This document shows, piece by piece, positions 56,694 through 64,000 of a stretch of 64,000 nucleotides of DNA (the first letter of the stretch is position 1; every line of letters begins with the position of its first letter). The stretch covers positions 257,039-321,038 of the forward strand of contig JAVSML010025185.1 of the NCBI GenBank assembly GCA_038503035.1. Reading direction: 5' to 3'. Under the pieces are notes generated by a model that worked only from the letters and a program-made list of their open reading frames with translations, was not told the origin of the DNA and ran no database searches. The DNA comes from Crocodylus rhombifer. Taxonomy: Eukaryota; Chordata; Crocodylia; Crocodylidae. The translations under genes were made by a program, and so were the position numbers.

Positions 56694-56947
56694 AAATATG
56701 ATAGAACATAGTACATCACAAACATTTTTATAAGGCATTTTAATAGTTTCATAGATTCATAGATTTCATAGACATTAGGGCTGGAAGGGACCTCAGAAGA
56801 TCATCGAGTCCAACCCGCCGCTCAAAGGGCAGGAAGTCAGCTGAGGTCATAGGATCCCAGCAAGATAAGGATTCAATTTGCTCTTAAAGTGTTCAATGGA
56901 GGTGCTTGAACCACCTCTGATGGCAGGCTATTCCAGACCTTGGGGGC

Positions 56948-59560
56948 TCAGACAGTAAAGAAATTCTTCCTTATGTCCAGCCTGAAATGGTCTTGTAGCA
57001 GTTTATAACCATTCGAACTCATCATCCCTTGGGGTGCTCTGGTGAGCAAATGTTCCCCCAGGTACTGGTAGCCACCCTTGATAAACTTACAGCTGGCCAT
57101 CAGATCACCCCTGAGCCTGCACTTTTCCAGGCTAAAGAGCCCCATGGCGCTCAGCCTGGTGTCATAAGGTTTGTTTTCCTGACCTCTGATCATGCATGTG
57201 GCTCTTCTCTGGACTCTCTCAAGCTTCTCCACATCCCTTTTGAATCATGAAGCCCAAAACTGGATGCAGTACTCCAGCTCCATCTTCACCAAGGCTGAGT
57301 ACAAGGGGAGAATGACATCCCAGGATTTTCTTGAGAAGCATCTATGGATGCAAGCCAGTGTTTTGGTCACTTTACTAGATGCAGCATCACATTGCAGGCT
57401 CATGTTCATCTTGTGGTCAAAGATGACCCCCAAGTCTCTTTCTTCCGTAGTGCTAGCCAGCGTAGTACTGCCGAGCCTATAAGGATGCTGCAGGTTTTTC
57501 TTCCCAAGGTGGAGAACCTTGCATTTTTCAGTGTTAAACACCATCAGGTTCTCATCCGCCCATTTGCTGAGCCTGTCCAGGTCAGCCTAGATCACTCTCA
57601 TGTCTTCTGGTGTGGATGCTTTGCCCCAAAGTTTGGTGTCATCGCCAAACTTAGCCAGTCTGCTTCTGACTCCAATGTCCACATCATTAATGAAGATGTT
57701 GAACAATATGTGTCCAAGGACAGAGCCTTGGGGGACCTCACTGGTCACAGGGCACCATGATGATTGATTTACACCAATTACCACCCTCTGGGTCTGACCA
57801 CGGAGCCAGTTCCCCAGCCAGTGGATCGTGGTGGAGCCAAGGCCGCAATTGGCCAGTTTTGCCAAGAGGTGATCATGGAATACCAGATTGAAGGTTTTTT
57901 TGAAGTCAAGATATCAATCTCTTCTCCCTTGTCCAGGTGATAGGTCACCTGGTCATAGAAGGAAATGAGATTGGTCAAGCAAGACCTACTTGCAATAAAC
58001 CTGTGCTGGCTATGCATCAGGATGTTGGCATCGGCTAGTCCATTAAGGATAGCTTCTTTAATAAGCTTTTCTAAGACCTTCCCCGGGATAGAAGTCAGGC
58101 CTGTAGTTAGCCAGATCCACTTTCCTTCTTTTCTTGAAGATAGGCACTACATTGGCCTTCTTCCAGTCTTCGGGCACTACACCAGAGTACCAGGAGTTTT
58201 TAAAGATCCGTGCCAAGGCTAGGCTATAATGCTAGCCAGCCCCTTGAGTACCCTGAGGTGTAGATAGCCAGGGCTGGCTGACTTGAAGGTATCCAGCCTC
58301 TCAAGGTGTTCCATCATGAGTTCAGCATTAATGGAGGGCAGGGGATCTCCCTCACCTGGACCTCCCTGTCCCTTAGCAGGCATGGGTGTCCCATAGGACT
58401 GAGGAAAGATTGATGCAAAGTACCCGTTTAATAGGTTGGCTTTTTCCTGGGCATCAGTTGTCAGTTATCCCATCTGGTTCAGCAGGGGTCCAACGTTGCC
58501 CTTGCGTTTCCTCTGGCTCCCCACATATCTGAAAAAGGACTTTTTATTGTCCTTAATGCTTGAAGCTAGTTGGAGTTCAGTTGCAGCCTTGGCTTTCCTG
58601 GTTTGCTCCCTGCAGGACTGAGTCAGTACAGAATATTCCTCCTTGGAAGTGAATCCTGTCCTCCATCCTTTGTAGGCCTTTCTTTTTAGCCTCAAGAGGT
58701 CTGCTAGATGCCTGGAGAGCCAGGGGGGCTGCTGTGCCCTCTTGCTGCCTTTCCTCCGAGATGGAATCGAATCAGCTTGTGCATTGAGGATCGCGCCCTT
58801 AAGGAGCAACCACTCTTCCTGAACTCCCCTCCCCCTGGGGTCATGGTCCCTAAGGGCCTCACTGACAAGCCTCCTGAGCTTGTCAAAGTCAACTGTCCTG
58901 AAGTCAAGGACTTCGCTGTTGCTGACTGTCTTGCCAGCTTTACGGTGGATGGTGAAGGTGATCAGCTTGTGCTCACTGTCACCCAGCTTCCCATCTATCA
59001 CTAGGTTGCAGATTAGGTCATCCCCAGTTGCCAGTACCAGGTCAAGCAGTGCTTTACCTCTTGTTGGCCCATAGACTTCTTGAGTCATGTAGAGGTCATC
59101 CACGCATGATAGGAAGCTTTGCAACCACTTGGATTTTGCTGAGTGATCCTTCCATGAGATGTCTGGGTAATTGAAGTCACCCATGACAGCCATGGTCCTG
59201 GAGCATGTGGCCTCAGCCACTTCCCAGGTGAATTCCTTGTCAAGCTCTTGACTTTGGGTGGGAGGTCTGTAGTAGACTCCCACCATTGTGTCCCCTGTGC
59301 CATGTTCCCCATGGATTTTAACCCAGAGGGTCTCCAGTCATCCACCCTGATCACTAATGTCAGCTTGCAGGGATGTGTAGCTTTCCTTAACATAGAGAGC
59401 TACACCTCTGCCCTTTTTATCTACTCAATCTCTCCTGTACAGGGTATAGCCATCTACACCCATGGTCCAGTCATGGGTGGAGTCCCACCAGGTCTCCATT
59501 ATCCCTATGACATCATAATTATTTGCATTGAGCAGGAGGACGAGTTCCTCCTGCTTATTC
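56948..59560 (-). pseudogene. CR1 ORF2 remnant (endonuclease and reverse transcriptase)
   Basis: In order on the minus strand: the N-terminal endonuclease lies at 59560-59290. A 273-codon open block at 58465-59286 carries MVGVYYRPPTQSQELDKEF, the catalytic MGDFNYPDISW, a GDSEHKLITFTIH motif where the usual SDH is SEH, and the linker up to RKRKGNVGPLLNQMG. The RT follows at 58460-57550 with SCLTNLISFYDQVTYHLD, EVPQGSVLGHILFNIFINDV and a catalytic box FGDDTKLWG (FGDD at 57638-57649) that keeps both aspartates. Then come MNMSLQCDAASSKVTKTLAC and RVQRRATCMIRG with FSLEKCRLRGDLMA (56948-57544). Frames break at several points, notably 57890-57930, where the KAFD region is damaged. Confidence 0.85.
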
Positions 59561-59742
59561 CCCAAGCTTGTGGCAATTGTGTACAGGCAGGCAAGTGTCT
59601 AATTGGGGGCTCTTGCCTTGCCCACAGATTGTACCAGGGCTGGGCCAGGGGTGGGCTCCCTTAAGTGCCTTGGCCTGCTGGTTATGCAATGGTTGCTCAG
59701 CAGGCCAGCAGTGGCAGTAGACCCCCCTGTCCCCCAGCAGTC

Positions 59743-60240
59743 TTAGTTTAAAGCCCGGTGGAGCAGGTCAGCCAGTCTGGCTGAGAATAGCCTCCTCCCC
59801 AGGGGAGAGAGGTGGAGGCCATCTCTTCCCAGCAGCTCGCTGCCTCTCTCACCAAAGAGCAGGCTGTGGTCATGGAAGCCAATGCCTTCCCGATGATGTG
59901 AGCACCAGAGTCTTTGGTTAACTACCTGGATCCTCCTCTCCCTCCTCAGCCCGTACCCTGAGACTGGGAAGATTGAAGAGAACACCACCTGTGCCCCCAG
60001 ACCATTTAGCCCCACTCCCAAATCCCTGTAGCGCTTCATGACACAGCTGGGAGCATTCCTAGCCATGTCATTGGGGTTCACATGAATAAGGAGCATGGGA
60101 TGGTGGTCCGTGGGCTGGAGGAGCTTAGAGATCTTTTCCGCAATGTCTCGGATGCGGGCCCCCAGGAAGCAGCAGACTTCCCAGGCTAAGGGGTTGGGGC
60201 GGCAGATTACCCCCTCGGTTCCCCTCAGGATGGAGTCTCT
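59743..60240 (-). pseudogene. CR1 ORF1 C-terminal remnant (SGNH-esterase-like)
   Basis: On the minus strand the block runs from RDSILRGTEGVICRPNPLAW (about 60240-60180) to LLIHVNPNDMARN, GAQVVFSSIFPVSGYGLRRE, GFHDHSLLFGERG, GRDGLHLSPLGRRLFSARLA and HRALN stop. This is the esterase-like domain of CR1 ORF1. The block I serine is present (RDS instead of GDS, codon near 60232-60234), and the Asp and His of the last block (GRDGLHLS) are kept. The asparagine block reads VNPND instead of a GTND-like motif. The N-terminal part of ORF1 is absent because of 5' truncation. The role in live elements is RNA or membrane binding during transposition, not settled. Confidence 0.75.
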
Positions 60241-60266
60241 AGTTATTTTTTGCTAGCAATATCTCC

Positions 60267-61440
60267 TTTTAATATTATACAAGAAATATTAAAAGACTGA
60301 TAAGTTCATAGTTTTGATCTTTCTTTTTTGTGTGAGTGGGAGCAGTTTGTCTGATACCCAAATGTTAAAATCAATAAAACACAATTGGACTTTGTGTAAA
60401 TGGGAATGATGTATTTTTATCTTCAAATTCTGCAGATTGCATTTTGCAGACCTACCATGCATCACAGCTGGACATAGTTTTCACTCCTCCTTTGCTGTCA
60501 TATCTGTTCTATGCCTATCTGAAAATTGGAATAAATTACATTCATATTTTTGCTTGCTTTCAGCAGCCATGCCAAACAGTTTGTGGTGGGCAGATCCACT
60601 AGGGGCTGATACCTTATTAAAAATAGAGTCTAAAGCAAAATCTTTAAATGTTACTATGTAATAAACAGATTCAGATATAAATCCTGATGAACCCCGAGTC
60701 GAACTTACTCCCTGAGAAGTCCAATCAAGTTCAGTGAGATCCTAAATGAAGTAACTGTTCCTCAGGGCCAGTAAAAGTATTGGAATCCTGACCCTATTAT
60801 GAAACTTCTCTGGAGTATATTTCACCACCCTGACTGAACACCAAACTTAGCTGAAACCAATTCATATGAGTTTATTTAGTTATAAACTCAATAGAGACCC
60901 ATTTTAATAGAAGAACATAATGTGCATGACAGTACAGTATAAGGGTATCTTTTAATGAGAAAGAATGCTTCCAAGAAAGGATAGCTGCTGTAATTGCAAA
61001 TCTGAAGGGCAACTGTCACAGGGAAGGATGGGATGGGGGGTGAGAGGGGAGGAGGGGGAGTAAACAGTGCTTTTTGTAAAGGTCTAATTACTTATATTTT
61101 ACATAACATTCAGCTAATTCAGAGATCTAAATGTCATATAGGGTGTTCATTATAATCACCATGGAAGGCTTTCAGCCTCTAACTTATCAACAAATTGGCA
61201 AAAGAATCATGCTTATCTGTTTCTTTCTTTGCAGATGCAATGAGCCAAATCCTCACCATTACTTACTCAAAGTCAAAGGAATTATGTCCACCTTCACCAG
61301 CTAATTATCTGGCCCAATATGGATTCCCTACATTTTTTGTTTATTTTAAATCTAAAGAACTAGTGACAATAATCTGTGATTTTCCTGCCAGTTAATAGAC
61401 TGGACTTCAGCTGATGTGGAAATATCAGTAAAATGAACGG
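60267..61440. other. Unique DNA between two CR1 copies
   Basis: A G-rich purine run lies at 61025-61062. Open frames at 60437-60661 and 61195-61395 carry no domain. No gene found. Confidence 0.4.
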
Positions 61441-61689
61441 TATATTACGTCATGTGAACAGGAACAGCACTCAGGGCAAGCAGTTTTCAGGCAGCTCGTT
61501 TTGTCAGTTTGCAAGTCAGTTTGCTCCCCATTGAGGGGAGAAGCTTGGTGTGAGGAAGTAGAGGAGAAGGAACCTTTGGGGCCAAGGAATAGTAAACAGG
61601 CCAGCTTCCAGGTGAGCTCACTAGGGAAAGCATGCTTGGAAGAAGGGCAGTAAGAGAGAAGAGGCAAATTAAGAGATCCAGGGAAATAG

Positions 61690-62721
61690 ATGGAGGACAT
61701 CACAATGCCAGACCCACTGCTACTGCCACAGGTTTGCACCTGTGAAATTTCTGTCCAGGCCGGACTGCTTACTATTGAGGCTTTCACCCAGGTCCAGGTT
61801 TGGTGCTGTGGGGACTGCAGCTTACAGGTTCCTTCTGGTGGTGGCCAGGTTGGGGAGTGCCTTCAGTGTGCACAGTACCTCCTGGTGGTCTCTCTCAGGG
61901 AACAGGCAAAAGAGTTACAGGAGGAGGTGATGAGGCCCCAAAGCATCCTCTACCATGGGGAGTTCATTGATTCAGTGCTGGAGGAGACCTCTGGGACTGT
62001 GGAGGAAGAACTGCCAGAGGCAGAGCTAGAGAAGGGAGAGGACATGTAGTACCAGGAAGGGGGACGCTGAAAGCTTGTGACCTCTGGCAGAAGGCAGAAA
62101 TCTTCATCTCTACCTGCAGCAGTTCATCCAGAAAATAGATATGGACCCCTAACAACAGAGAGCAAGAAGCACATGCCATTGGTGAAGAAGGACTGGCCAG
62201 GCTTCCCTAAGGTGAGAAGGATTGGAAACAATGCTACCAAGAAGAAACAACAGGTGGTGGTGGTTGGAGACTTCCTTCTGCAGGGGATGGAGGGATCCAT
62301 CTGCTGACCTGACCTGTTGTGTCAGGAAGTCTGCTGCTTGCCCAGAGCCTGTATCCAAGATGACAAGACTCATCCAGCCCTCAGACTACTACTGTTCATC
62401 CATGTGGGCATCAGTGATGCTGCCAGGAAGACCCTGAGCAGATCAAAAGTGGCTACAAGGCTCTGCATGCAAGAGTGAAGGGGATGGAGGATCAAGTGGT
62501 CTCTTCAGTCCTTCTAGTTAAGGGAAAGGGCCCAGGTACATTCTGCAGATCAATGCATGGCTGCACAGGTGATATCACCAGGAGGGCTTTGGCTTCTTTG
62601 ACCATGGGATGATGTTCCGAGAAGAAGGACTGCTAGGAAGGGATAAGATCCACCTGATGAAGAGAGGGAAAGGCATCTTCTCAGACAGTTTTGCTAACCT
62701 AGCGAGGAGGGCTTTAAACTA
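61690..62721 (+). pseudogene. CR1 ORF1 remnant (Cys-rich N-terminus and esterase-like domain)
   Basis: The first open block (61690-62049) carries a cysteine cluster, CTCEISVQAG and VWCCGDCSLQ with GECLQCAQYL, like the zinc-binding N-terminus of CR1 ORF1. A heptad-like LREQAKELQEEVMR suggests a short coiled coil. A stop at 62047-62049 closes it. After frame changes the esterase-like domain follows. Block I is VVGDFLLQG at about 62263-62290, where the catalytic serine codon is TTC, phenylalanine (62272-62274). The end is GFGFFDHGMMFREEG, GRDKIHLMKRGKGIFSDSFA and ARRALN stop (62584-62721). Stops and the lost serine make it non-functional. Confidence 0.75.
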
Positions 62722-62849
62722 GATTTGCTAGGGCATGGAAACCAAAGCCCTGAAATAAGAGCAGAAGTGGGTAAGTAAGGAGGAAAAGTAAGCAGGAGGG
62801 GGCAACAAGGGAGGTGTTCTCATTCTTCCCAGGACATCAGGGCAATTGA

Positions 62850-64000
62850 CCTTAGGTACTTGTACACAAAAGCACGGAGACTGGGAACAAGAAGGAAGAA
62901 TTGAAAGTTCCTGCACAGTCAGCACTATGACATGATTGGAATAACAGAGACTTGGTGGGATAACTCGCATGACCAGAGCACTGTATATGATTATAAACCC
63001 AGAGCACTCCTCCAGATGGGTATAAACTGTTCAAGAAGAACAGGCAAGGGAGAAGATGAGGATGAGTTGCACTTTATGTAAAAAAGACATATGATTGCTC
63101 AGAGTTCCAGTATGAAACTGGAGATAGGCCTGTCTAAAGTCCCTGGGTTTGGGTCAGAAGAGAAAGAAATAGGAGTTATATTATGGTGGAGGTCTGCTAT
63201 AAACCACCAGACCAGGAGGAAGTGGTGAATGAAGCATTCTTTGAACAGCTAGCGGAAGTTTCCTGATCACAGGTCCTGGTTCTCATGGGTAACTTTAATC
63301 ACCCTGATATCTACTGGGAAGGCAATACAACAGTGCACAGGCAATCCAGGAAGTTTTTGGAGAGTGTTGGGGACAATTTCCTGGTGCAAATGCTGCAGCA
63401 GCCAACTAGGGGCTATGCTTTTCTTGACCTGCTGCTCACAAACAGAGAAGAACTGGTGAGGAATATACTAGTAGATGGCAACTTGGGCAGCAGCAACCAT
63501 GAGACAGTTGAGTTCAGTATCCTGAGGAAAGGAAGGATGGAAACTGGCAGAGTAAGGACCCTGGATTTCAGAAAAGCAAACTTTGACTCAGAAAACTTAT
63601 GGGGAGATCCCTGGGAGGCCAGTCGGAGGGAGAAGTGTGTCCAGGAGATCTGGCTGTACTTTAAAGAAACCCTAATGACAGTGCAGAAACAAACCATCCT
63701 ACTGTGCAGGAAGACTAGAATGTGTGGCAAAAGACTAGCTTGGCTTAGCAGGGAACAATTCAGTGAGCTAAAACACAAAAAGGAAGCTTACAAAAAGTAG
63801 AAACTTGAACAAAAAATTAAGGAGGGGTATATGAGTATTGCTCAGGCATGCAGGGCTGAAGTCAGGAAGGTCAAAGTGCAATTGGAATTGTAGCTAGCAA
63901 GGGACATGAAATATAACAAGAAGAGTTTCTACCAGTATGTCAGCAATAAGACGAAGATCAGGAAAACTGTATGTCCCTTACTAAATGAGAATGGTAATTT
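62850..64000 (+). pseudogene. CR1 ORF2 remnant (endonuclease), cut by the window edge
   Basis: The start region reads RYLYTKARRLGTRR, then MIGITETWWDNSHDQSTVYD (about 62935-62990), the N-terminus of the CR1 endonuclease. After damaged frames an open block of 171 codons at 63285-63800 opens MGNFNHPDIYWEGN, where the usual GDFN is GNFN. It includes LGSSNHETVEFSIL, where the usual SDH is SNH, and continues KKEAYKK stop. Linker text AQACRAEVRKVKVQLEL and NKKSFYQYVSNK follows to the edge. Two catalytic endonuclease motifs are therefore altered. The RT lies beyond the window. Confidence 0.82.

Larger units (their letters stand above)
56746..60266 (-). mobile_element. CR1 LINE, 3.5 kb, antisense, longest copy
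   Basis: The terminal repeat at 56747-56775 (TTTCATAGATTCATAGATTT) and the tail GGACCTCAGAAGATCATCGA mark the 3' end. ORF2 spans about 56948-59560 and the end of ORF1 lies at 59757-60240. TTTTAATA at 56738-56745 and at 60267-60274 is a candidate 8-bp target duplication that fixes the 5' boundary at about 60266. The CR1 subfamily differs from the 18472, 25096 and 45410 copies (for example FIKGGYQYLGEHLLTRAPQG), so it is probably older. Confidence 0.82.
61441..64000 (+). mobile_element. CR1 LINE, sense, with ORF1, runs off the right edge
   Basis: Sense CR1 text includes ORF1 (61690-62721) and the first part of ORF2 (about 62850 to the edge). The 5' limit is uncertain; purine-rich leader-like sequence begins by about 61470. 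This copy is the only one in the window that includes the N-terminal part of ORF1. It stands 5' to 5' against the antisense CR1 at 56746-60266. Confidence 0.8.

Overview
This window looks like intergenic or deep intronic DNA from a sauropsid, most probably a crocodilian and second choice a turtle. The evidence is the transposon content. CR1 LINEs dominate, all with the characteristic 3' end that reads roughly GGACTCGATGATC...GAGGTCCCTTCCAACCCTA and finishes in short ATGATA or CTATGA tails. Around them lie hAT-type non-autonomous elements with 8-bp target-site duplications (TSDs), a MITE family whose ends read GGGTGCRTCTACAC, and old foldback repeats. The unique sequence is AT-rich. I found no host gene exon: every long open frame is a decayed LINE frame or sits in a GC-rich or inverted-repeat transposon core where open frames arise by composition.

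Layout. 1-5800: a CR1 tail, an 811-bp foldback hAT element (608-1418, TSD seen), a decayed non-CR1 LINE (1525-4170) and an antisense endonuclease remnant of such a LINE (5380-5790). 5.8-12.7 kb: mostly unique AT-rich DNA with a palindromic MITE at 10594-10773. 12.7-19 kb: a CR1 with an internal deletion, a 208-bp hAT MITE with a perfect TSD, a G-rich minisatellite-like block and a second non-CR1 LINE fossil split by a CR1 insertion. 19-25 kb: mostly unique. 25-28 kb: an antisense CR1 carrying most of ORF2. 28-33.6 kb: mostly unique, with repeat fragments.

33.6-41 kb: a composite repeat with a tRNA-like inverted pair, hAT MITEs, microsatellites, a 94-bp palindrome, a 120-bp duplicated segment, and a unique block (39596-39960) with seven TGTCA/TGACA sites that is my best candidate for a regulatory element. 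41.4-43.3 kb: a MITE and a probable antisense solo LTR that split an older foldback repeat. 45.3-46.8 kb: a MITE split by a CR1. 46.9-56.7 kb: more MITE and foldback copies. 56.7-60.3 kb: the longest CR1 (about 3.5 kb, antisense, with the end of ORF1 and most of ORF2). 61.4-64 kb: a sense CR1 running off the right edge.

The genes do not form a pathway. The remnants are LINE proteins: ORF1 with an SGNH-esterase-like domain, and ORF2 with an APE-type endonuclease and a reverse transcriptase. All are broken by stops, frameshifts or lost catalytic residues. The value of the window is its insertion stratigraphy and one candidate regulatory block.
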